A stretch of 64,000 nucleotides of DNA from Garcia nutans (taxonomy: Eukaryota > Streptophyta > Magnoliopsida > Malpighiales > Euphorbiaceae). The DNA lies in contig CANTUV010000003.1 in NCBI GenBank assembly GCA_947685225.1, forward strand, positions 4,410,001 through 4,474,000. The letters run 5' to 3'. Of the stretch, positions 20,981-32,350 are shown one piece after another (within the stretch, counting starts at the first letter, position 1; each line of letters opens with the position of its first letter). A program made the position numbers and the translations under genes. A model generated the notes under the pieces. That model saw only the letters and a list, made by a program, of their open reading frames with translations. It searched no databases and was not told the DNA's origin.

Positions 20981-22313
20981 TCATCCTTGTACTTCTATAG
21001 CCTCTAAATGCTTATCAGGAAATTCCAAGACTATCTCTTCACTATTCAACAATGGTTGTTGAGCCAGAACTTCTTCCATCGCTCTACCTTTGATTGTTTT
21101 TCTGGTTACATACTTAATCTCAAATTCTTTCAAAGTTATCAACCATCGACTATATTTCCTGATCAAAGAGGGTGTCTCCCTTAAGTACTTCACCGGATCC
21201 AACCTAAAAGTTACTTGCACACTATAAGATTGAAAGTAATGTCGCAACTTCTTAGAAGACCAAACCACACCTATACAGGTCTTTTCAATGATACTATACT
21301 TAATTTCATAATGTTGGAGCTTTCTACTCAAATAGTAGACTGCGTGTTCAACCCCCATCTCATCTGCTTGGGCTAGAATGGCTCCTATTGACTTTTCTTC
21401 TATTGCTACATATAGTAACAAGGGTTCGGGTTTAGGTGGTTTCAAAATAGTTGGATTTAGCAGATACTCCTTTATGCACTCAAAGGCCTTTTGATACTCT
21501 TTATTCCACTTGACTGGATGATTCTTTTTAAGCAATTTGAAGATAGGTTCATAGATCATGGAGACTTTTGCTATAAACATGCTAATGTATTGTAACCTAC
21601 CAATAAACCCTCGAACTTCCCTCTCCATCTTAGGGGCTGGCATATCCATGACTGCCTTAACCTTATTAGGGCCAATCTCAATGACATTTGGACGAATCAC
21701 ATGTCCCAACAACTTGCTTGAGGTAACCCCAAACACGCACTTCTTTGGGTTTAACCTTTGCTTGTATTCGACTTTACCATCATATCATCAACATGCACTT
21801 CAACTTCTTTGTACATCATATCATGAAACAAGGTGGTGGCCATCCTTTGGTAGGTTGCTCCAGTATTCTTTAACCCAAACGGCATCACCATACAACAAAA
21901 TATACCCCACGTAGTAATGAAGGCAGTTTTAGTTTTATCCTCTTGGGCCATTAACACTTGGTTGTATCCAAAAATCCATCTACAAATGAGTGTAGTATGC
22001 TAGAAGTTGCACTATCAATAAGGACATCTATATGGGGTAAAGGAAAATCATCTTTAAGGGAAGCCTTGTTCAAGTCTATATAGTCCACACATACCCTAAT
22101 TCTTCCATCTTTCTTTGGTATGGGTACTATGTTGGCTAGCCAATCTGGATGATCTATCACTTCAAGGAACTTTACTTGTATTTGTTTAGTGACCTCTTCT
22201 TTAACCAATTCAGCCCATTCTGGTCTTAACTGCCTAAGCTTTTGTTTGACAGGTTTCATGTGAGTGTAAGTAGGAATCAAATGTTTGGCTATGTCTCGAT
22301 CTATTCCAGGCAT
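20981..22313 (-). pseudogene. Tat reverse transcriptase and first RNase H
   Basis: Three pieces in different frames. 22313-21951 holds the RT fingers (VKFLEVIDHPDWLANIV, KKDGRIRVCVDY). 21957-21751 holds the palm (AFITTWGIFCCMVMPFGLKN, then HVDDMMVKS with VDD intact). 21736-20981 holds the thumb/connection (LLGHVIRPNVIEIGP, RGFIGRLQYISMFI) and RNase H (EKSIGAILAQAD, AVYYLSRKLQHYE). The palm motif PFGLKN.GATYQR is characteristic of Tat. At least two frameshifts break it (near 21955 and 21740). It would copy element RNA into DNA in virus-like particles if intact. Confidence 0.88.
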
Positions 22314-23235
22314 ACCTCTTCATATTTTTTAAATATGTTTTCAAATCTCTCTCTATCATCATGAGTAAGGTTGGATACTATGCTAATATTTTTAGGATTT
22401 TCGGTTGTTCCCAAATTTAATGATTATGTATCGACAGAGTTAATATTAATGATGCTCATGTAACCACTATTTGAATGTATGCAACCATCAGGAGAAACAT
22501 CACACAAGTAAGCAAAATCAGACTTTATTGCATTCATTTTGGAAAAGAAAACATTATCATCCTCATACAAAGTAAACAAGTTAAAATCAAAATAAAAATT
22601 ATTGTTCTCAAAATCATAAAGTATAATATCTTCAAACTTCTCTTCAACCAGGGTAGCAATCTCCTCGGGAGTCTTCTTGGCTTTCAGGACAACTTCCTTC
22701 TTCCCTTCCAAATTGGGCTCCTTTTCGGCTGGCAGGGTGAGCTCTTTCTTCATTTGTTCCACTAGCTCGGTAACATCAATAAAATTTTCAAAACTTGGAA
22801 TCAATTTTCCCATGAACATGATTGGCTCGGGCTTTCTTTGGAGTGCTCCCATGTCTAAAGCTTTGACAAAGATCTCTTCAAGTGGTGGGAAGCTCATATC
22901 TTTGACTGAACATCTTTGCTAGCTTCTTCATACCCTAACCCTTTCTTGGAAGTTTGAGTCATGAAATCTGAAAGCTTTGTCACACCGGCCTTACCCTTTC
23001 CAAGACCAGAATCAGGAAGGTAGCTCATGTTCTTCATCATATTCAAGACCTTGGAGTCCACCATTTCATCATCAAAAATTGTAGCTACATGGAAACCATT
23101 GAGAGGCCTCTCAATCATTAGAGTAGTGACCATCTCATTTTCTTCAGCCTCGATGACCACTGTCTCATCTTCGTTAGGGAACTTGATCTTTTAATGAAGA
23201 GTGGAAGGAACTCCACCAAGAGGATGAAACCATGG
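22314..23235 (-). pseudogene. Tat pol linker between protease and reverse transcriptase
   Basis: Minus-strand open pieces at 23160-22894 and 22897-22424. The first contains MIERPLNGFHVATI, LPDSGLGKGKAGVT and KKGLGYEEA, glycine-rich text usual between protease and RT in Tat polyproteins. The second begins FPPLEEIFVKALDMG and continues with an acidic Glu/Lys-rich stretch. Frame changes occur near 22895 and 23160. No enzymatic motif is visible. Confidence 0.65.
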
Positions 23236-24541
23236 TCATCCCAAAAGTGGAGCAAAAGTAACAAGTATGTCCAAAACCACAAATTCAACCATAGATTCAA
23301 TTGGACCAACCTTCACAATAGCTTTGAATGTCCCTTTAGCATGCCTCTTAGTATTGTCATAAGCTTTAATGGTTACCTCGGTTGGGCTTAGATCCCTTGT
23401 TGACATAACTAGCTTTGGCAAAATTTTAAGTGAGTAAACATTTTTGGCAGACTCATCATCAACCATCACACATGGGATCCTTTTTCCTTTGACTTCTACT
23501 TTGATAAAGAGAGGGTGGATGTGATCTCTCCCCTCTTTCGGTAAATCTGCATTTGAGAGAGATAGCATCCCCATATCAACTTTGCTCTTCCTTTGAATAT
23601 CTTCACATTTCATCACTCCTTCAACTTTCACGAAGTTAACAAGCTCCTTCAGTGTTATAGAGGTGGAAATTGGTATGCTAGCCAAGGCCTTGGTCATAGT
23701 TTCACGGTGCTTCTTAGAAGTGGACAATAGGTCCCAAATGCTAACACTTGCTTGGGTTCTCTTCAACTGCTTAAGCACAGTGTCATCTTCCTCTTCTTTG
23801 TTCCCAACTTCAACTTCCTTTCCTTTATTAACCTCTATTTCCTTAGGTGGTGGCCTTGCATAAGGCTTACCAGATCTAGTGTTCATCACTTCATCTTCTT
23901 CAGGCTCGGACCAGGTCCATCCCTCCTTCTTGGGTTCAAGATCATCATCACTATCACTTGAATCCCAAAACTCATTCACAACATAGATTGCTACTTCTTT
24001 TCCAACTACAACTTGTTCAATTTTGCTAAAGACCACTTCTTCATTGCTTGCTTCTCCACCCACATCTTGAAAAAAAGACATGACAAAACTTTCATGCAAA
24101 CCTCCTCCAGTCATGAAGGTCGCCTGTGGTGGTACTCTATTGAACCTTGGTAGTGGATTGTCTTTGGTGTTTGGCTTATTGGGCTCTGGCAGCTTCCCAC
24201 TATCAATCAAATTCTGGATCACATGCCTCAACCTCAAACATTTATCCATGTCGTGCCCTTGCATTTGATGAAATTGGCAAAATGCCTTAGTGTCAAAATT
24301 AGGTGGGAGAGGGTTAGGCAAAGGACGAGAATTTAAGGGTTGTAACAATCCCTTCTTTTACAGCTTATTGAGGACCCAAGACAGCGGCTTTCCTAATTAT
24401 GAAAACTGCCTTCTTCCTCCTTGGCCAGTGGCATTAACATTGACTGATTTTTGGGTGCCTTAGTTGCCAGACTGGTAGTTTCCCTTCTCATTCCTTCTCG
24501 CTGAAAAGCAGTTCTTCTCTCTTTTCCACTCTTTAATTTGT
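23236..24541 (-). pseudogene. Tat Gag C-terminus and aspartic protease
   Basis: The 370-residue open piece (24348-23236) begins MLQPLNSRPLPNPLPPNFD and has a knuckle-like CQFHQMQGHDMDKC followed by LRHVIQNLIDSGKLPEP, standard for Tat Gag. An acidic variable stretch follows (SSDSDDDLEP). The protease region is at about residues 275-320 (IHPLFIKVEVKGKRIPCVMV, then DDESAKNVYS), where relatives have D(D/N)GS, so the active-site Gly is Glu here. Upstream, 24541-24349 continues Gag with stops (for example before GTQKSVNV). The Gag N-terminus is missing because the frame runs straight into truncated LTR. Confidence 0.82.
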
Positions 24542-25102
24542 AATTTCAAAGTCTAAAAATCCAAAAGTCCCTCTGTAATTATTACAATGTGGTATTTATA
24601 AGAAAAAAATAAAAAATCTAATACTAATTGGTTAAGAAAATAAAATTATTTCAGGAAATAAAATTATGTAAGAAATAAAATTTTAAAACCGAGTAAAGTA
24701 AGGTTTGGCTGAAAAAAATATGTGAGCTGGCGAAGCTCGCTGCATTGCGCAAGAATCTGAGAGGATTGGCAATTCACCGCAGGCCTGCGGCAGGCCAATT
24801 GCCTGTCGTCGCGTTCCACACACCGATTCGACCGTCTGATTTTTTATATTCTATTTTTTATTAGTTTTATATGTATATTTTTTATTTTTATTTTTACTAT
24901 TAAAAACATTATATTTAAAATATTTATAATTAATTATATTATTGTTTAAATGAATATAATAAATAATAAATATTATATATATATTTAAGAAAATAATTAA
25001 AATAAATATTATATAATTAAAATAAATAATAAATCTATAAAAATTATTTGGGACTATTTTAAAATTTTTAGACAGGAGTTGGTCAAAAATTAAGGTTCTA
25101 CA
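24542..25102 (-). repeat. Truncated 5' LTR of the Tat element
   Basis: In minus sense it starts TGTAGAACCTTAATTTTTGACC at 25102 and tracks the 3' LTR (from 13197) through the AT-rich start, the GC-rich station (24825-24720), TATAAATA (24600-24593) and the following AAAGTCTAAAAATCC-type text. It then stops abruptly at about 24542 and joins gag. About 1.6 kb of LTR, the primer site, the leader and the gag start are deleted. Confidence 0.78.
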
Positions 25103-25385
25103 GGTCGCCTCAATTATCTTATTTCACAGTAACTACGACGCGCTCAGAGACATGGCCATGTTAATAGTCGTGTCATCAATGTTGAACTCAGCAACATTAA
25201 CAAGCCTAACAACATAGCCGTGTCACTGGCCGTTTCAGGCAAAAGTCCTACATTTCAAACTCTCAACCATATGAACACAGTCATTCCAAACTCAACACTA
25301 CAACATTCTTAATCATTATCTTAGTTTGTATCCATAATTCACCCATCAATTCAACACTTATATAACTCCAACATATCATAACTAT
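25103..25385 (-). repeat. Family B LTR fragment fused to a chromovirus RT
   Basis: Contains the family B station motifs in reverse complement (GACATGGCCATG, ATAGCCGTGTCACTGGCCG), as at 62850-63200. It appears to be the continuation of 7186-7909 across the Tat insertion. On its right it joins reverse transcriptase sequence just after the PLTRL motif, so a large deletion removed the rest of that older element. Confidence 0.55.
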
Positions 25386-26974
25386 CATCTTATTCAATCT
25401 GGTGAGTGGTGTAGCCATCATAAAAAAACTCTTTACAAATCGACGATAATAGCCTGCCAAACCCAGAAAACTTCTAACCTCTGTCATAGTCTTCGGTGGA
25501 CTCCAATTCAAAATAGCCTCAACTTTACTCGGATCAACTCTAATACTCTCTGCTGAAACCACATGACCAAGAAAAGTCACTTGATCGAGCCAAAACTCAC
25601 ATTTAGACAGCTTAGCACACAACTGCTTCTCTCTTAGAGTCTGCAAAACAATCTGTAGATGCCTGTCATGATCCTCCTTATTATGCGAATACACCAGAAA
25701 AACATCAATGAAAACCACCACAAACTGATCTAGATAGGGTTTAAATACCTTATTCATCAAATCCATAAATGTTGCTGGTGCATTCGTCAATCCAAAGGGC
25801 ATCACTAGAAAGTCATAATGCCCATACCTCGTGCAGAATGTCGTCTTATGCACATTCACATCTTTGACTCTCAACAGATGGTACCCTAATCTCAGATCAA
25901 TCTTAGAGAATACTGCTGCTTCCTTCAACTGATCAAAGAGATCATCTATTCGAGGTAATGGATATTTATTCTTAATGGTCACTTTATACAATTGTCAGTA
26001 ATCAATACAAAATCTCAAGGTTCCATCCTTTTTCTTCATAAACAACACAGGCGCTCCCCACGGGGACACACTTGGGCAGATGAACCCAAACTCGGTAATT
26101 GTGGGTATACTATCAAGCTGGAATCCTACTACTCTGGTATCTACAACATGAGCAAGATAAGCCCCACATCCCTTCCAAATCATCTTCCTAGTTGAAACAG
26201 CTGAAATAAACATGGATGAAAGATTTCTCTGCTCATCAGATACCACCACATAACTACCATCATGTGTTCTCAAGGTAACAAATTTTCGCTGACAGTCTAC
26301 CAAAATCAAATCATATTCCCTAAAAGGCATCTCAATCAGGTCACCGAGAAACTCCTCATCTTGAACCACAACCGGGCTATCTCGGTGCACCCTGCTAATC
26401 ACAACACTATGCCCTAAAGGATTTGTCACCAAAAAATCAAATCCTAGGGACTATGAATGTAAATCACTCACAGGCAAGATGGATGCACTAATGTATGAAT
26501 GCGTCGACCCGGGGTCTATCAATGTAAGAACTGAAGTACCAAATAAAGAAAAAGTACCAGCAATAACAACTGAAGCATCTGGCTACCTTTGCATCACATA
26601 GACCCGCTATGATGGCCTTGCCTTATCTGGTCTATCTCCAGCTGTAGAACCTCCTCTCTGACTAGACCCAGATCTACCACCCCTACCAAAACCTCTGCTA
26701 CCACGACTCCCTCTAACACTGGGTCGAGAAGCTACAGTATCTGTCTATCTATCATCTGGTGGCTCTAGACAATTTCTAATAAATCGATCTGGTGATCCAC
26801 ATCCATAACATATTGTTGGTCCACCTATCCTCCAGCAAACACCTCCATGTACTTTACCACAATGAACACAGGTAGGTGGAATAGGCCTCTGAGTCACTGG
26901 GATCGGAGCACTAGCCATTGAAACTGCAGGTCTCTATCTCTGTCTCTGCTGCTGTACTAACTTGCCAGACTGCC
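25386..26974 (-). pseudogene. Chromovirus gag end, protease and reverse transcriptase (fragment)
   Basis: Right to left: Gag knuckles (CVHCGKVHGGVC, then CYGCGSPDRFIRNC, where the usual His is Arg); protease active site LIDPGSTHSYIS at about 26530-26500; protease body 26432-25995; and RT 25991-25281 with YPLPRIDDLFDQL, FSKIDLRLGYH, VMPFGLTNAPATF and QFVVVFIDVFLVYS. The catalytic FIDD is altered to FIDV. About 60 residues between protease and the SPWGAPVLF motif are missing, and a stop splits CIDY from KVTIKNKYP. RT ends at PLTRL, after which non-coding LTR sequence follows. The right edge is cut by a family A LTR. Confidence 0.85.
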
Positions 26975-29010
26975 TGTAGACCCTTAATTTTTGACCCAGT
27001 CCTGTCCAATATATTTTAATTAGCCCAAAATAAATTTTGTGTTGTCCAATATATTATAATTAGTCCAAAATAATTTTTGTGTTGTCCAATATATTTTAAT
27101 TAGTCCAAAATAATCTTTGTGTTGTCTTAATTAAATAATATTTACTTTAGTATCTAATTTTTATTAATAAAAAATAAAAAAATAATAATAAACAAAAAAA
27201 TAAAAATAAAAATCGGCGACGAAAAAGTCATCGCCGAAAATCAGCGCGGGACGAATGGTCGTGGGCTATTTTGCCTGTAGGAGTTTCCTGTGGGCGAAAT
27301 GGCCACAGACCAATTTATCCAGACACTGCCACAGCCAGTTACGGCAGCATTTTTTCCAGTGCTTTTTTTTTGCAGCAATTTTTTTCGCCAGTGAAATTTT
27401 TTCGACGCAAATTTTTTCGAAACCAAATTCAATTCGGTTTCAGTTTCCTTTTCTTAATTAATGTTAAATTCCATGAGCAATTAAGATTAATCAAAAAATC
27501 TTCTATAAATAAGCCCAAAAACAACACAAAAAAAGGGATCAAATTTTTGGACAGAAATTAGAAGTGAAAATAGAGACCGAAATTGAGGAGGAAAACTTTG
27601 AATCAATCAGACTTTTTGAGAGTGCAAACAAGCAATTCAAAGGCAGCAAAGCTTGTATTTGTTCTTGTTCATCCAAGAAGAAATTTTTGGTGGAACCAGC
27701 AAACAAAGGTATGAATTTCTTTATTTGTTTCATTAATTCATAGTAGCTTCATCACTATAGATCAAAAATAATTATTTCTGTTTCTTCAAAATAAAAAAAA
27801 CCCTAAGAACTTTAATTTACCTTTTTTAAAGCTTAAAAACCTTAATTCGTCTCTTTGTTTTTCAAAAATCTTAAAATAGTTGTTTTTGTTTCTTCAAAAT
27901 CTCAAAACCCTAATTTGCCTTCCAATTCTTCAAAACCATAAATTACATCTGTTTCTTTCCAAAAAACCCTAAAAAACATCTTTTCTGTTTCTATAAGCCT
28001 TAAATCATTTATTTTCATAAAGTTTCATAAAATTATCAATTGATTTTCAAATCCTAAAACCTAATGCATTCTCCGAAACCCTAATTCAAAAATTCTAAAA
28101 CCCTAATTCAACTTTAAAACAAAACAGTAAACCTTAAACTAGCTAACCTAAACCCTAATTTTTCTAAACCCTAATCCTTTAAACTTTAAAACCTTATAAA
28201 CATAAATGTTATAATTTTACACAGTAAGCTTAAAAATCATAATTCAGTAGCTAATAGTCATAAACTTAATGTTTTGAAGAGCCCAAACCCTAGTTTCATG
28301 ATTTTACCACTCAAACACTAATTTGGTTAATTAAAGAACTTTATCAACCTCTTAAATTATAAAACTTTAATCCATCTCAATTCCTTTAAAAACTCACAAT
28401 AGCTTAAACCCACAAATTCCAAAACCCTAAACATGTTAAATAAAGAACCTTAAACAGAAACAGTAACCTTAATTTGAATCTTTATTTGCTTTATTCAATT
28501 TTATATTTGATTATACTTTGATTTATTTTATATGCTTTAATTTATTTAAGTTCAATGCTTGGTTTATTTAATTTATCATGGATGGATGTTTAATTTCTAT
28601 TGATGTTTAATACCTTTGATGAATGATTTATTTATGATGAATGGTTATTTACTTTTATCAATTTATTTAGATTTCCAAATATTGTAAGAGGTATGTTTCC
28701 ACTTGGTGGCTACCTCATTAGTTAAATATCATGTAATTTAAATTGCTTTTCTATTTTAGAACAAATGTAAAGGACATGTTTCTACCTTTCGGTGGGTGTC
28801 CTATTTAAGCATGGGATGTAAGGACATGATTCCATCCTCAGATGGGTGTCCATTTATTTGTTTTGTTTGGACATTATTTTTATTTTCAATAAATAGAAAC
28901 TTTATTTTAATTGCTGTGTGTAATATGGATAATATTGTTATATTTAAGAATTTTATAATATTAAGACCTGTAAAGGAGGCCGGTTCCAATGAACCGAGCG
29001 CTATGGGGGT
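26975..29010 (+). repeat. Family A LTR, 3'-truncated (copy A3)
   Basis: Starts TGTAGACCCTTAATTTTTGACC and follows copy A2 closely: hairpin station 27212-27430, TATAAATA 27504-27511, telobox-rich leader, GTAAGAGGTATGTTTCC, and the first part of the conserved 3' block up to GAGCGCTATGGGGGT at about 29010. It then changes abruptly to another LTR in the opposite orientation. Both of its expected flanks are lost or cut. Confidence 0.85.
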
Positions 29011-30074
29011 TTTGGATTAGGATCTGGATTAGGGTTTAGGTAAGAGTTTTAGAATTAGGGTTTTAGGTTTACTGGATATTAGGGTTTTGGTGTTTTGGTT
29101 ATTTAGAAAACCAATTTAGGGTTTTGGAAATTGGGAAACAGATTAGGGTTTTGGAAATTGGGAAATAGATTAGGGTTTTAATATTGAAGAAAACAAGTTT
29201 AGGGTTTTTGGTTTTTAGAAACACATATTAGAGTTTTATCAAAATATGATTATTATAAAAACTTTAAGCCCACTTTAACATGTCTTCTGGATAAATAATT
29301 GAATGGGACATGGCTACTGGATGTGTTTAATAAATATAAATTGATTGCATTATCAAATGAAGCCTCATTGAACATATTCAATCAAAAACATAGAAAGTAT
29401 GAACTTCATAATATTAGTAGACGGAGTTTGTTATTATTTTAAAGAGTTTAGAAGACAAAACCCGCATTGAAGGCTCCACCAAATTATATGTTGATCGAAG
29501 CTACTGCATGCACCAATTGCTAATTCTGGCTGAGTAAAAATAAAGATAGTGGTTATTACCTTTGGTGTGTTGATGGTTGTTGCTTTGTTAATATGTGCTA
29601 GTTGCTAGGTATGCTCCTTAATTGTTGCTTGTTACTTGTTGTTGATAGTTGTTGATAATTGTGGATGCATGTTTCAACATTAAAATGTTGTTATTTATAG
29701 GCAAATTAAGTTTAAAGGAAAACCCTAATACACTTCATCTGATGGTTAAGACAAATTCCAATCTCAATTAGGAAATTAATAAACCGAGGGCCAGATTAGT
29801 GGCCTATGGCAAATTGGCAAGGCCAATTCACCACAGGCATGGGCTTGTGGCAAATTGGCATGGCCAATTTGCCCCAAGGAAGGCCTATGGCTAATCGGGC
29901 ATGCCAATTCAATAAAATTTAGGCCTGGGCCAACTTGTCTTGGGATTTTAATATTGTACCAGACCATTTTAGGCTTTTAAAATTATTTCAGACTAGTTTA
30001 AATCTTTAGACTTGATCTAACTCCCTTTTAATTAGGATTGGACCAGATTAGGTCCAAAATTAAGGGTCTACACA
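29011..30074 (-). repeat. Family A-related LTR, 3'-truncated, opposed to the previous one (copy A4)
   Basis: In minus sense it begins TGTAGACCCTTAATTTTGGACC at 30074. It has a hairpin station (29935-29780), TATAAATA (29699-29692) and a telobox-rich region (about 29215-29020) before it is cut at the junction with copy A3. Its wording is clearly different from A3, so it is a different subfamily, not a simple inverted copy. Confidence 0.75.
29849..29873 (-). repeat. 11-bp inverted repeat in the A4 hairpin station
   Basis: GGCAAATTGGC (29849-29859) and GCCAATTTGCC (29863-29873) pair perfectly around a 3-base loop. A related 7-bp hairpin (AATTGGC with GCCAATT) lies about 40 bp to the left. Confidence 0.7.
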
Positions 30075-31300
30075 CTAGTGTTGTTCATTAAGAGGAAGGA
30101 TGGTACTTTGAGACTATGTACTGACTATCAATAGTTAAATAAGGTTACCATCAAGAACAAGTATCCATTACCTCATATTGATGATCTTTTTGATCTATTG
30201 AAGGGAACAACTGTGTTTTCTAAAATTGATTTGAGATCAAGGTATCATCAGTTGAGGGTTAAAAAGATAGATGTACCCAAGACTACTTTTCGTACAAGGT
30301 ATGGACACTATGAATTCCTTATGATGCCTTTTGGATTGACGAATGCACTAGCAGCTTTTATAGATTTAATGAATTGGATTTTTAGGCCATATTTGGATCA
30401 ATTTGTTATTGTGTTCATTGATGATATTTTGGTGTATTCACATTGCGATGAGGATCATGATAGACATTGAAGGATTGTTTTGTAGACATTAAGGGAGAAA
30501 CAATTATATGCTAAGTTGTCTAAATATGACTTTTGGTTAGAATAAATGACTTTTCTTAGGCATGTTGTCTCAGTAAAAGGTATTAGAGCGGATCTAAGTA
30601 AAGTTAAGGCAATTTTGAATTAGAATCCACCAAGAATGTTGCAGAAGATAGGAGTTTCTGGGATTGGTAGGATATTATCATCACTTTGTGAAAGGATTTT
30701 CCATGATAGCCATGCCACTCACTAGACTACTTCGGAAGGTGGTAAGATTTGTATGGATAGACCAATGTCAAAGGAGTTTTGAACAGTTGAGAGATATGTT
30801 GACTCAGGCTCTTATTCTTACTTTACCAATGGAAGGAAAACCATATGTGATATATAGTGATGCTTTAAATAATGGTTTGGGGTGTGTATTGATGCAAGAA
30901 GGTAGGGTTATTACATATGCTTCTAGGTAGTTGAAGCCATATGAATTGAATTACCTGACCCATGATTTAGAGTTGATAGCCATAGTTTTTGCATTATACA
31001 TTTGGCAACATTATTTATATGGAGAGAAATGTTTTATGTATACAGATCATAAACTTTAAAGTATTTAGGTTTTCAAAAAGAGTTGAATATTAGACAAAGA
31101 TGATGGATGGAATTGATTAAGGATATGATCGTTTGATTGACTACCACCCAGGCAAGGCTAATATAGTTGCAGATACTTTGAGTCAGAAGTTTATGGCTGG
31201 GTTAACTACCTATTCTCTCTTATTGCTTATTGAATTGAGAACCTTACATGATAGATTTGAAGTTGGTGAGGATGGTGCACTTGTGGCATAGTTGTAAGTT
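30075..31300 (+). pseudogene. Chromovirus reverse transcriptase and RNase H (decayed)
   Basis: Begins within RT at LVLFIKRKDGTLRLC, directly against the family A LTR, so gag, protease and the RT N-terminus are lost. Then NKYPLPHIDDLFDLLKG, FSKIDLRSRYHQLRV, MMPFGLTNALAAF and FVIVFIDDILVYS (catalytic FIDD intact). RNase H follows: MEGKPYVIYSDALNNGLGC, INYLTHDLE-type text and a TDHK motif near 31050. Stops interrupt it after TDYQ, HDRH, IVL, WLE, ILN and ASR. Nearly all sit where relatives have CAG, CAA or TGG codons. A frame change occurs near 30650. Confidence 0.87.
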
Positions 31301-32350
31301 AAGCCATTACTTTTGGATCATATTAAGGAAGCACAAAAGGTAGATATGAAACCTCAAAAATTTGTACAAGATTGCCTAAAGAAGGAGTGTGGAGATTTCC
31401 ATGTAGGAAATGATGGTAGTTTGGGGTATAAAACATGGTTGTGTGTTCCAAAAGATGTTAGGTTGAGGAGGAAGATTTTGGAAGAGGCACATCAATCTGT
31501 TTATGTTATGCACCCTAAAAGTACCAAAATATATCAAGATTTGAAGCAACATTATTGGTGGTCTAGTATGAAGAGAGAAAGAGCAGAGTTTGTATCCAAA
31601 TATCTCACCTACCAAAGGATAAAGGCTGAACATCAAGTTTCTTTAGGTTTGTTGCAGCCATTATCAGTGCCATAATGGAAATGAGATAGTGTACCTATGG
31701 ATTTTATTTCTGGACTAGCTTTGACCCAAAGGAAGTATGATGCAATCTGGGTAATAGTAGATAGAATGATGAAGTACGCTCACTTTCTTCCTATTAGGAT
31801 GGATTACTCCCTTGACAAGTTGGCAAAAATTTATATCAATGAGACTGTATAGTTACATGGACTTCCAATTTCATTGGTATGAGACCAAGGTCCTAGATTC
31901 ACATCAAGATTTTGGAGGAGTTTATAGGATGCATTAAGTACTCGATTACATTTCAATACTGCCTTCCATCCATAATCAGATGAGCAGTTTGAAAGAGTGA
32001 TCCGAGTATTTGAAGCATGTTGAGAAGTTGCTTCATTGATTTTGCTTAAAGTTGGGATAGATGCTTACCATTAATTGAGTTTGCATATAATAACAGTTAT
32101 CAGTCTAGCATTAGAATGGCATAGTTTGAAGCACTGTATGGGAGAAAGTATAGAATACCTTTATGTTGGGATGAAGTTGGAGAAAGAAAGTTAGCAGGCC
32201 CTAAATTGATTAAAGAAATAGAAGAGAAGGTTAAGTTGATTTAGGATCGGCTAAAAGCAACGTCAGACTGACAAAAGTCCTATTCTGATCTAAAGAGGAA
32301 AGGCACAGAGTTTAATGTGGGTGATAAGGTGTTTTTAAAAGTGTCTCCTT
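31301..32350 (+). pseudogene. Chromovirus integrase (decayed)
   Basis: Open piece 31313-31675 carries FHVGNDGSLGYKTWLCVPKD and KILEEAHQSVYVMHPKSTKI, then YQDLKQHYWWSSMKRE, the HHCC region, with the two Cys changed (YLTYQ). The catalytic core is readable between stops: VPMDFISGLAL with the first Asp, VDRMMKYAHFLPI, then DQGPRFTSRFW with the second Asp, and SDEQFERVIRV in place of TDGQSER with the Glu kept. Several stops and a frame change make it non-functional. Confidence 0.83.

Larger units (their letters stand above)
7910..25102 (-). mobile_element. Tat-clade Ty3/gypsy element with an antisense PMD gene (decayed)
   Basis: Read right to left: first ~560 bp of a 5' LTR (25102-24542), gag C-terminus and protease (24541-23236), linker, RT and RNase H, a second RNase H, half of integrase (to 19969), an antisense PMD pseudogene (14329-18757 plus 19122-19520), a 42-bp tandem array, a polypurine tract (13213-13198) and a full 3' LTR (13197-7910). 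The two LTRs match closely over the shared first part. Extra antisense frames between pol and the 3' LTR are known from Tat-lineage elements such as Grande. The rest of the 5' LTR, the primer site and the gag N-terminus are deleted. Target duplication is not evident (GGCAA on the left, GGTCG on the right). That all parts belong to one element is an inference from order and orientation. Confidence 0.72.

Noticed and set aside
22475..23961. Several plus-strand open frames opposite the Tat Gag-protease region
   Set aside because: They are antisense shadows of the minus-strand polyprotein, which has clear domain matches.
27900..28450. Possible interstitial telomere array
   Set aside because: AAACCCTAA words are scattered and irregular, not tandem TTTAGGG repeats; the same text appears at the same place in other family A LTRs.
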